56,513 nucleotides of DNA from JASFHF01 sp050123335 (GTDB lineage: Bacteria; Pseudomonadota; Gammaproteobacteria; UBA12402), in assembly GCA_050123335.1 (NCBI GenBank), contig JASFHH010000008.1, positions 1 to 56,513 on the forward strand. Reading direction: 5' to 3'. Below the pieces are notes generated by a model that worked only from the letters and a program-made list of their open reading frames with translations, was not told the origin of the DNA and made no database searches. The number at the start of each line of letters is the position of its first letter. Position 1 is the first letter of the stretch. Both the position numbers and the translations under genes were made by a program. Below, one piece after another: positions 26,925 to 35,381 of this stretch.

Positions 26925-27749
26925 TCATCCTAAAAAACGCTTCAGTAAAAAAATCACAGCACCTACAGGAAAACTAAAACCTAATATTAATGGCGCATAG
27001 CAACTAGCTCTTGACCACTCAAATGCAAACAACTGAAACCCTATCGGGGTAACCAAAAACTCCTGCGTTGTCCAATTAAACCTGACCACAACAAATCCAA
27101 ATAAAATAAATAATATCCATAACCATTTTCGCTTGGAAATATTCGTATTTATACAAACCAAAAGAGCAAATAATACAATAAGCGGCATAATTGTACACAT
27201 TGCAAGCATAAACACTCGCTTCTTTGATAAATGCTTAAATGAAACTTTACAAAGCTTATCTAAAGGTTGTGTTAACCCATAAAAATGGAAACCGGCAATT
27301 TTACTTGATTCCATATGCTTAATATAATACAGGTTTAATAAAAAAACATTTTTCGTGTATTCATACATAAAAGAAACATTAATATTTACTATCGGCTTTC
27401 CAATCCTTTTGGTATAGTGATATCCAACTAAAGTCACTTTTTTAGGCTCAATTCTGGGGACATTACTATTAAAATAATTAGCAAATTTAACCAACACACC
27501 TCTTTTTATCTTTTCGGGATCAACTAAACCCTCAAGCTTCTTATACTGTTTTTTGCGCATTCCTGTAATAAATTTATGCATCAAATCAAATGCCTCAACC
27601 TGTTTATCCTTACTAACCCATCTGGAAATAATATCACAACGCTTATTTCCAAAATCTAATATAAAAACCGTCTGGATAAAAACAAACAATAATAAAAGTG
27701 TAATAATTACGGATGGTATTACACGAAAGATTATTTTTTTCTTATTCAT
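26925..27749 (-). CDS. Unknown membrane protein
   Basis: This 274-residue protein is not recognised. A membrane segment lies at residues 10-30, a soluble domain of about 140 residues follows (rich in Lys, with GMRKKQYKKLEGLVDPEKIK), then three or four membrane segments (about 180-202, 210-226, 235-270). The soluble region, including VSFMYEYTKNVFLL, could be a DUF4878-like alpha+beta fold, but I cannot support this. It sits between RAYT-derived repeats, near toxin and immunity remnants, and might be part of the accessory island. Confidence 0.6.
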   Translation of the reverse strand: MNKKKIIFRVIPSVIITLLLLFVFIQTVFILDFGNKRCDIISRWVSKDKQVEAFDLMHKFITGMRKKQYKKLEGLVDPEKIKRGVLVKFANYFNSNVPRIEPKKVTLVGYHYTKRIGKPIVNINVSFMYEYTKNVFLLNLYYIKHMESSKIAGFHFYGLTQPLDKLCKVSFKHLSKKRVFMLAMCTIMPLIVLFALLVCINTNISKRKWLWILFILFGFVVVRFNWTTQEFLVTPIGFQLFAFEWSRASCYAPLILGFSFPVGAVIFLLKRFLG

Positions 27750-27771
27750 AAATATATTCCTATTTTTCTTA

Positions 27772-28003
27772 GCAAACGTAGCCCGTATGGAGCGCAGCGA
27801 AATACGGGATTATTCATTCACCATAACATCTATTTTTCTCTTTAAAAAAACCTCCTCAATTTCTAGGTAATAATCCTTTATATCAATGTCACCGTAAAAA
27901 ATATTTTCCGCCTTTAATGTAATTCCTACAATAATTAACCATTTAATTTCTTTATTATTTTCCCGTATTTTACTTCGCTCTATACGGGCTACGCTGGCTG
28001 GCT
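27772..28003. mobile_element. Internally deleted RAYT element (MITE-like)
   Basis: REP hairpins at both ends (27772-27821 and 27957-28003, with CCCGTATGGAGCG and CCCGTATTTTACTTCGCTC) flank 140 bases. These match the first about 65 and last about 45 bases of the RAYT gene element at 28584-29213, with its centre lost. Both ends are present, so it could be moved in trans by the complete transposase. Confidence 0.8.
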
Positions 28004-28007
28004 AAAA

Positions 28008-28397
28008 TTATTTATTACCCAACCATTTCTCAGTTTTCTCCTGCTCAAAAGCAATTAATTTTCTTAGGCTTTCCTTGCAAGAAAATAAATGACAAATGCT
28101 TTGAAAATTTTGATCTAAACTTAATAAAATACTTTGAAGATCTAATGCTGGAACCTTCGCATTCAAAACCTGAAAAATATCATTCAATTGATGCCATTTA
28201 TCCTCACTTGCTAATTTTACATCCACAAAATATTGAGCACGATCACGAACGAATCGCAAAGTCAAAACATCATTGAAAGCAATTAAATAAGAATTACCAA
28301 AATTTTTTTCATCATAACAATCTTCTTGTACAACAAACTCATATTTCTTTAGAAAATCATCCAGTTTAGGAAAAAATTTTGTTGCAAAATTACTCAT
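28008..28397 (-). CDS. Probable immunity protein of a displaced toxin
   Basis: The 129-residue soluble protein has no signal peptide and no family I recognise. Text includes FNDVLTLRFVRDRAQYFVDV, resembling small immunity proteins of CDI and RHS systems. Its ATG is 2 bases after the stop of a toxin-like fragment and has AGGAG seven bases upstream. That coupling is the usual toxin-immunity arrangement. The call rests mainly on context. Confidence 0.6.
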   Translation of the reverse strand: MSNFATKFFPKLDDFLKKYEFVVQEDCYDEKNFGNSYLIAFNDVLTLRFVRDRAQYFVDVKLASEDKWHQLNDIFQVLNAKVPALDLQSILLSLDQNFQSICHLFSCKESLRKLIAFEQEKTEKWLGNK

Positions 28398-28399
28398 AA

Positions 28400-28585
28400 C
28401 TATGCTCCTGGTATTAATTTCGTTGCATCACTACTAAGCTTGTATCCATTATTAAACAGGTAATTAACTTCTCTTTCCAAATAGCTACCTGTTCTTATAT
28501 TTTCAATCGGTGTTGCCAACAAAAAATGATCCCCACTAGCTATACCTCGATCTAAAAATTTTTGATTAGCAACCCATCTTTCAGT
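28400..28585 (-). pseudogene. C-terminal fragment of a polymorphic toxin
   Basis: About 61 codons stay open up to the REP end of the RAYT element, where the homology stops. The text includes NQKFLDRGIASGDHFLLATP and GSYLEREVNYLFNNGYKL. This FLD..I..G..F.L..P....GS...RE..YL...GY pattern is common at the very C-terminus of RHS and hemagglutinin-type toxins. The rest of the toxin is gone, probably removed with the mobile element insertion. The immunity gene follows. Confidence 0.7.
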
Positions 28586-29213
28586 AAACGTAGCCCGTAT
28601 GGAGCGAAGCGGAATACGGGATTATTCATTCACCATAACATCTATTTTTCTCTTTAAAAAAACCTCCCCAATCTTTTGGTAACAACCCTTTATGAACATA
28701 TCGATGAAATGACGAATGCGGCCAATCTAATGGTCGCTCAACCAACCCATGTTTCACCGGATTATAATGAATATAATTTACATGCGCCTCAAAATCTCTT
28801 TCATCTATTATCGTATGTTCCCAAAACCTTCTTTGCCAAATCTTATATTCATTCCGGCTATTTTTCTCTAACTTGTAACCCAACTTTCGCAAACCGCGTG
28901 TAAAATAACTCTTTATTTTTCCCCATCGTAATGAATAATTCGCATCATTTTCCGGCAATCGCCAAATAGCATGAAGATGATCAGGTAAAATAATTATCGC
29001 TTCAATTAAATACGGATGATTTGATTGTGTCTGTTTCACTGCTTTTTTTAACAAGTCAACCTCATCAATTAATAACTTCGATTGACGATCCCTCAATGTC
29101 ACCGTAAAAAAATATTTTCCACCTTTAATGTAATTCCTACGATAATTAACCATTTAATTCCTTTATTATTATTTTCCCGTATTCCGCTTGCCCCATACGG
29201 GCTACGCTGGCTG
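28584..29213. mobile_element. Complete RAYT element with REP ends
   Basis: A 630-base unit is bounded by REP hairpins. The left one is at 28584-28633 (GTAGCCCGTATGGAGCGAAG); the right one is at 29171-29213 (TTCCCGTATTCCGCTTGCCC, then ATACGGGCTACGCTGGC). Between them is one transposase gene. Deletion derivatives of the same unit lie at 26711, 27772 and 30147. Confidence 0.85.
28626..29153 (-). CDS. REP-associated tyrosine transposase (RAYT), Y1 HUH family
   Basis: The 175-residue single-strand transposase has the HUH motif in LPDHLHAIWRLPE and a C-terminal catalytic Tyr candidate in FEAHVNYIHYNPVKHGLV. The N-terminus, YRRNYIKGGKYFFTVTLRD, is typical of RAYTs. RAYTs cut and move REP hairpins. 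It lies between REP units and no frameshift is seen, so it may be active. Deletion copies nearby support past mobility. Confidence 0.92.
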   Translation of the reverse strand: MVNYRRNYIKGGKYFFTVTLRDRQSKLLIDEVDLLKKAVKQTQSNHPYLIEAIIILPDHLHAIWRLPENDANYSLRWGKIKSYFTRGLRKLGYKLEKNSRNEYKIWQRRFWEHTIIDERDFEAHVNYIHYNPVKHGLVERPLDWPHSSFHRYVHKGLLPKDWGGFFKEKNRCYGE

Positions 29214-29228
29214 CTGTTACTGCGCCGT

Positions 29229-29978
29229 TTACTTAATTAAACTTAACATTTTTAGCACATTTTTCTTAATATCATCACCAACAACATTCAATAACCATAA
29301 GCGATAATAACCACGCTGTTGATTTGTTATCAAAGGCAAATCCTTCTTCCAATCTAACGTGAACCCCGGTATTGCAATAAAATGATCTTCATATTTTTGT
29401 GAAACAATATTAAAATTTTTTCCATCCAATACATATATACGATAAGTAGCATAGAATGCAACCCCTTTCTCATCTAAAAAAGAACGATTGTCAAATATAC
29501 CGTACCTACAAATAAGCCCGGCATCCGTTAAAAAAGATGATGGTAAAATTATAATTACATAATCAAACTTTTTATCTTTAATTTTGCTTTTAATATACTT
29601 AAGCTCAAACGATTGAATCTTCCTAAAACGACCAATTATTTTACCACGAGTCTCACTAGCTATTGGATTGTTTTTTGGCAAATGATATGCAAAAACATGC
29701 ATCATTCCTTTTTGCCCCAATACTTGTTTAATGCTATCAGACAAATAATTGTCGTAATTAATTCTGCTTAGTTCATATGCATGCTTTTTTGGAAGCAACC
29801 CATTCATTAAACATACAGTAACTTTATTACCTAAAAATGACATGACACCTATTGAAGATTTTTTTGAAATAGCAGTCTGTATTGGTCTATAATTTGTACG
29901 TTCAATCGCACACCCAAACAACGTAGAAACAAAAAACACCAATAATAAACCAAAAATTATCTTACAACCTTTCTTCAT
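29229..29978 (-). CDS. Unknown lipoprotein
   Basis: The protein is 249 residues from the ATG at 29978, chosen for AGGAGG upstream (MKKGCKIIFGLLLVFFVSTL). The lipobox is STLFGC, so Cys23 or so is lipidated. The mature part is a mixed alpha/beta domain with no family I recognise. One segment, KKFDYVIIILPSSF, suggests a Rossmann-like strand. It sits between two RAYT-derived repeats in the toxin island; a role as immunity protein or surface lipoprotein cannot be decided. Confidence 0.65.
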   Translation of the reverse strand: MKKGCKIIFGLLLVFFVSTLFGCAIERTNYRPIQTAISKKSSIGVMSFLGNKVTVCLMNGLLPKKHAYELSRINYDNYLSDSIKQVLGQKGMMHVFAYHLPKNNPIASETRGKIIGRFRKIQSFELKYIKSKIKDKKFDYVIIILPSSFLTDAGLICRYGIFDNRSFLDEKGVAFYATYRIYVLDGKNFNIVSQKYEDHFIAIPGFTLDWKKDLPLITNQQRGYYRLWLLNVVGDDIKKNVLKMLSLIK

Positions 29979-30056
29979 ACATCCCTCCTGAATAAAATTA
30001 GACAATATGCTGCTCTAATAAATACAAATCAATCGCAATAAAAAAACACATCCAAT

Positions 30057-30136
30057 CAAGACTTGACACCTATTCCCTTATTTAATTTTAAATTTGATTA
30101 ATCAATTTTCAAATTCTAAAATTCAAGACTTGACCC
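30057..30136. repeat. Repeat pair CAAGACTTGAC and shared 25-base motif
   Basis: CAAGACTTGAC occurs twice in direct orientation, at 30057-30067 and within 30112-30136. The 25 bases at 30112-30136 match 24 of 25 bases at 56472-56496 in reverse. A/T-rich sequence lies between. It may be the end of another mobile element. Confidence 0.6.
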
Positions 30137-30146
30137 ATGTTCTTTC

Positions 30147-30240
30147 CACCTTTAATGTAATTCCTACAATAATTTACCATTTAATTCCTTTATTATTATT
30201 TTCCCGTATTCCGCTACGCTCCATACGGGCTACGCTGGCT
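30147..30240. repeat. RAYT 5'-end remnant with REP hairpin
   Basis: About 50 bases match the start of the RAYT gene in the minus direction (CCACCTTTAATGTAATTCCTAC). A REP unit (30200-30240, CCCGTATTCCGCTACGCTCC then ATACGGGCTACGCTGGC) follows. The rest of the element is absent. The stretch 30241-30390 holds no gene I can support; it has a CGCAACGGAGTTGCG hairpin (30364-30378) just before the intron. Confidence 0.7.
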
Positions 30241-31055
30241 TAAAAACACTACATTTGTAGTGCTTTGTAATACGTTTGTAGTGCGTTTTTGCAATGCAAA
30301 AAATCACCGTCAAAATCCCCGCAATTCCTTTTCCAGTCTGACATTTCACCATTTTGCATGCCCCGCAACGGAGTTGCGTCAGGTGTGTCGGTGCGACTTG
30401 TAAATCGATAGATTGATTGTCGCAGTCGGAAGGTCATTATCTAATGGTCTGAAGACAACTAAAACTATAGGCAATTATGCCTATATTTAAGGAGGAAAGC
30501 AACCCGGCGTTCCGCCGCCGGTATCCTACTCTGACGTGCGGGTTTGGCAACAAACCGGTGCGAAGCTCAGAGGACAATGGAACCCGTGACGAAAGTCGCA
30601 ATGGTGTGCCGCGAGGCGCGCCCGAGACTGCGAGCAACACGCGGTAGGGTACTAGGATAAAGTGGTATGGCTAACATATGCTAACGTTCGTTGAAATGCC
30701 GTGACTGACGACAAGCTAAAGTTGCTGATAAGCTTGAACCAAAAGGTATGTGGCAAGGTAAATGTGTACGACACTCGCATTTACGCGGGCAAATTTGCCA
30801 CCGGTAATGAGAACGAGCCTAACCCACTTAAGTCGATCTATCGGGACAAGGTAAACCTAATGTGTTCTTCAAGGATGAAGAAAGCCGATCGTAAGAAAGG
30901 CTGATAACACAGTAGGTATGGGATGTTGGAAAAAGCAAATGCCGTGCTGTAATGGTGCGGATAAGATCGTATGATTTGTGCGACTTAATATGATCTAACA
31001 CGAAAGTGTGCCCACTTCCAACAGGTCTTTCATTGCAAGAGAATTTGGAGAATTG

Positions 31056-32627
31056 ATGTTAAAAGAAGAAAGGCAAATGACACAGTTAGGTAATTTTAAA
31101 ATTCCTAAAAGTGGTGCGTCTTCTACGAACAAACTTAATTGGCAATCCATAAATTGGGTCAAAGTTAAGCGTGACGTGCGTCGACTACAAATGCGTATTG
31201 CAAAGGCTATACGAGAGAAACGCTATAACAAAGCAAAGTCATTACAGTGGGTTCTTACTCACTCATTATCTGCAAAGTTATTAGCGGTTAAACGTGTTAC
31301 CAGTAGCTCCGGTTCAAGGACAGCAGGAGTGGACGGTAAAATATGCGCAAGCAACAAAGATAAAATGCAATTAGCATTATCATTACGGCGATATGGATAT
31401 AACGCACAACCATTACGCCGAGACTACATTCCAAAAAGAAACGGCAAACAGCGACCGCTGGGAATTCCAACAATTAAAGATAGGGCAATGCAAGCATTGT
31501 ACCTGTTAGGGCTGGAACCTATTGCGGAAACGTTAGCGGATCCAAATTCTTATGACTTCCGTCAACAACGCTGCACCGCTGATGCCATAGAGCAATGTTT
31601 TAAAGTGCTATCGCACAAGACATCAGCTCAATGGATTTTGGAGGTAGACATTGAAAAATGCTTCGATCGCATTAACCATAACTGGCTTAAGGAAAATATT
31701 CTTATGGATGTTAGCCTGCTAAACCAATGGTTAGAATCAAGATATATCGAAAGAAAACAATTACATCCTACACTTGCAGGAACACCGCAAGGCGGAATTA
31801 TTTCGCCAACGTTAGCAAATATGACTTTAGATGGCTTGGAAAAAGCCATAAAATCTGTGGCAAAACCAGCATCAAAAGTGCATGTAATACGTTATGCTGA
31901 TGACTGGGTTGTTACTGGAAATTCGCAAGAAATTCTGGAAAACAAAGTCATGCCAGCAATAGAGAAGTTCCTCAAAGTACGTGGGCTAACTTGCTCTAGA
32001 GAAAAGACAAAGATAGTTCATATTAAGGATGGATTCAATTTCTTAGGATTCAACATCAGAAAGTATCACGACAAGCTGCTGATTAAACCAGCAACTAAAC
32101 ATGTGCATGCTTTCTTGAAAATGGTTAGAAACATTACGAAAGCTAGTGTTTCATTGCCAACGGATATATTGCTCCGAGTACTTAACCCTAAAATTAGGGG
32201 ATGGGGTAACTATTATCGCCACGTTGTATCAAAAGACGTATTCTGTTACGTGGATAATTGCATTTACTTGGCGATAGCACGATGGGCGAGAAGAAGACAT
32301 CCACAAAAACCCGCACACTGGTTGCGAAAGAAATACTTTCGGCAGCAAGGTATGCGGAATTGGATATTCTCAACCAAAGTGTATGACAAGAAAGGTAAGA
32401 TTGTTAACCGAGACTTGGTTCAACTTAAATACCTTCCTATAAAGCGCCATAGGAAAATCATAGCTGAGGCAACGCCATTTAATCCTGAGTACATTGAGTA
32501 TTTCCTGAAAAGGAAATCGTACCAGGGTTTAAATTGGCTTTATCGAAGTTTGCAAAAGCAGGCCAAGAGTTTTAGCCGATCAGCTAAGTTGCAAAATCAA
32601 AATAGCCGGATTGAACAAGAATCTTAG
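31056..32627 (+). CDS. Group II intron reverse transcriptase/maturase
   Basis: I start at the ATG at 31056 (GGAG upstream); an open frame runs 16 codons further up to a GTG at 31008, and a second ATG with RBS lies at 31077. The product is 523 residues. RT motifs are YIPKRNGKQRPLGIPTIKDR, VDIEKCFDRI, GTPQGGIISPTLANM and the catalytic VIRYADDWVV. The maturase X domain is in RGWGNYYRHVVSKDVF. After KRKSYQGLNWLYRSLQKQ the expected HNH endonuclease is missing, so the protein ends short of the usual En domain. Confidence 0.92.
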   Translation: MLKEERQMTQLGNFKIPKSGASSTNKLNWQSINWVKVKRDVRRLQMRIAKAIREKRYNKAKSLQWVLTHSLSAKLLAVKRVTSSSGSRTAGVDGKICASNKDKMQLALSLRRYGYNAQPLRRDYIPKRNGKQRPLGIPTIKDRAMQALYLLGLEPIAETLADPNSYDFRQQRCTADAIEQCFKVLSHKTSAQWILEVDIEKCFDRINHNWLKENILMDVSLLNQWLESRYIERKQLHPTLAGTPQGGIISPTLANMTLDGLEKAIKSVAKPASKVHVIRYADDWVVTGNSQEILENKVMPAIEKFLKVRGLTCSREKTKIVHIKDGFNFLGFNIRKYHDKLLIKPATKHVHAFLKMVRNITKASVSLPTDILLRVLNPKIRGWGNYYRHVVSKDVFCYVDNCIYLAIARWARRRHPQKPAHWLRKKYFRQQGMRNWIFSTKVYDKKGKIVNRDLVQLKYLPIKRHRKIIAEATPFNPEYIEYFLKRKSYQGLNWLYRSLQKQAKSFSRSAKLQNQNSRIEQES

Positions 32628-32635
32628 AAAGGCTT

Positions 32636-32669
32636 GAGCTGTATGCGGTGAAAGTCGCACGTACAGTTC
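32636..32669 (+). ncRNA. Group II intron domain V
   Basis: This 34-base hairpin has GAGC at the start, GCGGTGAAAGTCGC at the tip (GAAA tetraloop) and CGTACAGTTC at the end. It is the catalytic core of group II introns, with AGC as the triad. Domain VI follows with stem GCCGACC (32678-32684) and GGTCGGC (32695-32701). Confidence 0.93.
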
Positions 32670-32818
32670 TTAGAGGAGCCGACCGCAGCAATGTGGTCGG
32701 CTTACTCGACGTTCCCTTTTTGTTGCTGCGCAAATTTTGTGCGGGAGGTTTTTTAAATTTTTGTACGACAATTTAGTAAATTCTTGCATGCTTTTTTTAA
32801 CAAAAATGGATTAAAAGT

Positions 32819-33079
32819 CTATATTTTTTTTTCTTCCGGCATCTCTTCTGGCAAAGGTTTTCTAACCCTAGACAAAAACCTTTCATCGCTTGCACCAAAC
32901 CTAGCAAAATTCTTTTTTGCCTGACTAAGACTAACCTTGTTTGCGCCTCCTGCGTAACCTGGGTCATCAAATTGAACATTATCATCTTCCCAAAAACACA
33001 CTGGACAAATTTCAAAAGTACCAGGAGGTTTTTCTGAAAGTGTCAAATAACCACAACAAGGACATTCATATGCCTTCAT
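32819..33079 (-). CDS. CPCC-family Cys-rich protein, probable immunity protein
   Basis: The protein is 86 residues from the ATG at 33079 with GAGAGG upstream; an upstream TTG would add two residues. It has the paired Cys motifs YECPCCGYLTL and FEICPVCFWEDD, plus DDPGYAGGANKVSLSQAKKNF. That is the Cys_rich_CPCC (DUF-type) family. Members are often next to polymorphic toxins and are predicted immunity proteins. It follows orphan toxin tip 2 by 23 bases. Confidence 0.8.
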   Translation of the reverse strand: MKAYECPCCGYLTLSEKPPGTFEICPVCFWEDDNVQFDDPGYAGGANKVSLSQAKKNFARFGASDERFLSRVRKPLPEEMPEEKKI

Positions 33080-33102
33080 AAGCAACCTCTCCCAATACTA
33101 AA

Positions 33103-33612
33103 CTACCTAATTTGCCTTAACCAATAGTCCATACCTTCTATCGGCCTAAACATGGTTTTAGGTAATCCAAATCGATTCATTGCGCCAAATGTATTACTAG
33201 ACGGATGATAATACAATAAATCTCCATTCCCTCTAATATGACTTAAAGTTCCCTCAGCAGGATGCTCAAAGAATTCTCGCACCCCTTCTACATATTGCTT
33301 TGCGTTTGCAAACTCTGGAAACTCTGCACCATGATCTACCCAATGTTTAAAAGCATTTTCAACACTAGACAATCTTCTAGTTGATGTCCAAAGACCTTTA
33401 ACTTCTGCTGCAGCTCCACCACCATCAGGAATACAAACTAACAACGCATAAGCGTTTCTTTTAATTCCGTCTTCACTAAAATCAAAATTCGCAACAAAAC
33501 TTTTCCATTCTTTTTTTATCGTCTCCATATTTTGTTCTGCTGCCTGCTTTGCCTCGATCGCATGAACAATATGATTAAACAACTCCGCAAAGGCAGCCGT
33601 AGTTGCGCCATA
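33103..33612 (-). pseudogene. Orphan RHS C-terminal toxin tip 2
   Basis: The frame is open for about 170 codons from just after an in-frame stop at 33613. It begins at the hinge text GATTAAFAELFNHIVHAIEA, matching the hinge in the large RHS protein (GASTAAFAELFND). The toxin part is about 130 residues, with YVEGVREFFEHPAEGTLSHI and LLYYHPSSNTFGAMNRFGLP. This NGD.LYY....NTFG....G.P.TMF pattern resembles a small RNase-type (BECR/RelE-like) toxin, but I am unsure of the exact family. There is no proper start codon, so it is probably silent unless recombined. Confidence 0.8.
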
Positions 33613-33636
33613 TCAAAAATCTAAAAAATAACAAAG

Positions 33637-33891
33637 TTATTCATAAATCTTTGCGGCATATAATAATCTGGCCATAACTTTCCAATCTGAAGGCTTCGGT
33701 AATTTTTCACCTGTATTTTTATAAAGACCATCTGAATCTTTTATCCAAGCAGACATAGCCTCTAAATATGAAACAATATCTTGATTTTCCCAACTATCCG
33801 GATTTAACTTAAAATCCTCAATTAACGCAATTATAAAATCTATGAAATCATTTTTCGTTTTAATGTTTCTTAATTGCTCTACTAATGTCAT
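33637..33891 (-). CDS. DUF7660-like probable immunity protein
   Basis: The protein is 84 residues from the ATG at 33891 (MTLVEQLRNIKTKNDFIDFI), with GAGGG upstream. The text SWENQDIVSYLEAMSAWIKD and the W-K..A..L..AKIYE end match a family of small acidic proteins found next to RHS and contact-dependent toxins. Its start is 11 bases after the stop of orphan tip 1, consistent with a toxin-immunity pair. Confidence 0.75.
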   Translation of the reverse strand: MTLVEQLRNIKTKNDFIDFIIALIEDFKLNPDSWENQDIVSYLEAMSAWIKDSDGLYKNTGEKLPKPSDWKVMARLLYAAKIYE

Positions 33892-33901
33892 TTTATAACC
33901 C

Positions 33902-34486
33902 TCATCTGACACGAATTGATATTCCATCATTTTTTGTTGTAAATTTGTCTCCTAAAGAAGAAGCTATCTCTTCCTCCGTTGCAGGGATGGTATTAATCGA
34001 TGTTCCTGCCTCTTGAAAAACATATAGACGTCTATTGTCTAAACTATACGTATTTCCATCTCTCTCAAAAACCCTTATAGCAGGAAAATCATCCGCCGTT
34101 AAATTTCCAGCTTTAAGCTCAGCTATCGTATCACTCAAACTATTACCATTTCGGAAAGCACTTTTAATGCTATCCTGAGTAAACCGAATAGTTGAAGCAT
34201 CCATACTCTCTAGAATTGCGGCGTCTTCTCCTAAAGCCCATGCATCTGACAATCCTTCGGTAAATGGTGTCAATACAAATCCGGCAAGAGTAACAGCCAA
34301 AGCTTTTGCTAAAGCAGGATTATCAGCAAAACCTTGCGTCATCTCTGCTTCTGCTTTTGCCTGAGCATAGAATCCGTTCCTCATACGCTCTTGTTCTTCC
34401 ACCTTCGTCTGATGATTCGCCGCGCAGTCGTTGAAGAGTTCCGCAAAGGCCGCCGTAGTTGCGCCGTCTACAAAATTGCAAAAATG
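33902..34486 (-). pseudogene. Orphan RHS C-terminal toxin tip 1
   Basis: An open frame of 194 codons follows an in-frame stop at 34487. It begins NFVDGATTAAFAELFNDC, nearly identical to NFINGASTAAFAELFNDC of the big RHS protein. The toxin half ends with FPAIRVFERDGNTYSLDNRR and KFTTKNDGISIRVR. The FERDG..Y.LDNRRL text resembles ParB-like domains in polymorphic toxins, where many act as nucleases; this assignment is tentative. No start codon except GTG, so it needs recombination into the RHS gene to be used. Confidence 0.82.
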
Positions 34487-34508
34487 TTAAAGAACGCCCG
34501 TATTTTAA

Positions 34509-35381
34509 TTAATCTTTGTTAGGCAAATAAATTGCATCCCCAGCTTGCCCCATTGCATTTTTTATCAGTAACTTTTTCTCCCCTGTTGTAAAATCATATA
34601 TCCACCAATCATAATGCTCCCCATATAAAAAACCATCTAAACGCGAATAAATTAATTGATCTGTCTCTGGAATATATAAAATTGGAGAAACATTATTATA
34701 TTTACCTAAATTTATTGTTTTTTTGTCTTCACCATTAAGCTTAATTAAAAAATAATCTTTATTTTTTACATCAGCACACAACAATTGATTGGCCTTGGAT
34801 CTCCATATAAGAGGAAACCCACAGCCTTTAACTGGCAAAAATTTTACTCCGTTGTTATTAGTATCTAACAACAAAAGCTCACCCCTCTTCTCTGGATTGC
34901 TAATTAAAAGTTGATTTTTGGACACCATTATTGCCCTTCTGCACAAACCACCAGCACAAGATTTTATAATTTTCCTTGCCTTACTGTTGTGTGCATAGTT
35001 TAATTCATATAACCAATCACCTTCTTTATATGATGGCGCATAATAAAAATAAATCTTACTCTTTCCCGCATAAGTTGGCTTTGCTCCTTGTGTTACTTTT
35101 TCAATAGTATTAGTAGCTAAATCATATTTTTTGATACATGAATTCTGAACATCATCACTAGTAAATAAAAAAGTTGTACTATCTATTTTAGATAAACCAC
35201 TCAAAAAAGCTTTTTCTTTATGTATAACTTTCTCATGCAACGTCTTTAAATCTAATACATATATACTATCATTGCCTATAGCGTATATTATTTTGCCTTT
35301 TGGAATTTGAACATCTCCTGCAAAAGCCACAATAAAAAAATTAAAAATCAAAAATAAAATTAAAACGATATTTTTAATCAT
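34509..35381 (-). CDS. Probable exported immunity protein of the RHS toxin
   Basis: The start is the ATG at 35381, overlapping the RHS stop as ATGA (a start at 35390 would add three residues). The 290-residue product has a clear signal peptide (MIKNIVLILFLIFNFFIVAF then AGD). The mature part has recurring short strands, such as KIIYAIGNDSIYVLDLKTLH and QLIYSRLDGFLYGEHYDWWI, suggesting a beta-propeller. As an immunity protein directed to the periplasm, it implies the toxin acts there. It belongs to no family I recognise. Confidence 0.65.
   Translation of the reverse strand: MIKNIVLILFLIFNFFIVAFAGDVQIPKGKIIYAIGNDSIYVLDLKTLHEKVIHKEKAFLSGLSKIDSTTFLFTSDDVQNSCIKKYDLATNTIEKVTQGAKPTYAGKSKIYFYYAPSYKEGDWLYELNYAHNSKARKIIKSCAGGLCRRAIMVSKNQLLISNPEKRGELLLLDTNNNGVKFLPVKGCGFPLIWRSKANQLLCADVKNKDYFLIKLNGEDKKTINLGKYNNVSPILYIPETDQLIYSRLDGFLYGEHYDWWIYDFTTGEKKLLIKNAMGQAGDAIYLPNKD

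Larger units (their letters stand above)
30391..32710 (+). mobile_element. Complete group II intron
   Basis: The 5' end is set at GTGCGACTTG (30391), the consensus GUGCG(AC) start. Domain I follows, with stems such as CTCTGA/TCAGAG around 30528-30573. An internal maturase gene, domain V (32636-32669) and domain VI close it. The last bases are TTACTCGAC, ending in the AY dinucleotide, with a probable branch-point A at 32704. Size is 2320 bases. It has inserted just after a short hairpin (CGCAAC-GGA-GTTGCG) within the toxin array. Confidence 0.88.

Noticed and set aside
30534..30540. Alternative intron 5' end at another GTGCGGG
   Set aside because: It lies inside what looks like domain I (within the CTCTGA/TCAGAG stem). 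GTGCGACTTG at 30391 fits the start better.
30249..30640. Two short minus-strand frames (62 and 67 codons) just before and inside the intron
   Set aside because: They lie in the repeat region and intron domain I, have no convincing ribosome site, and the second overlaps structured intron RNA.
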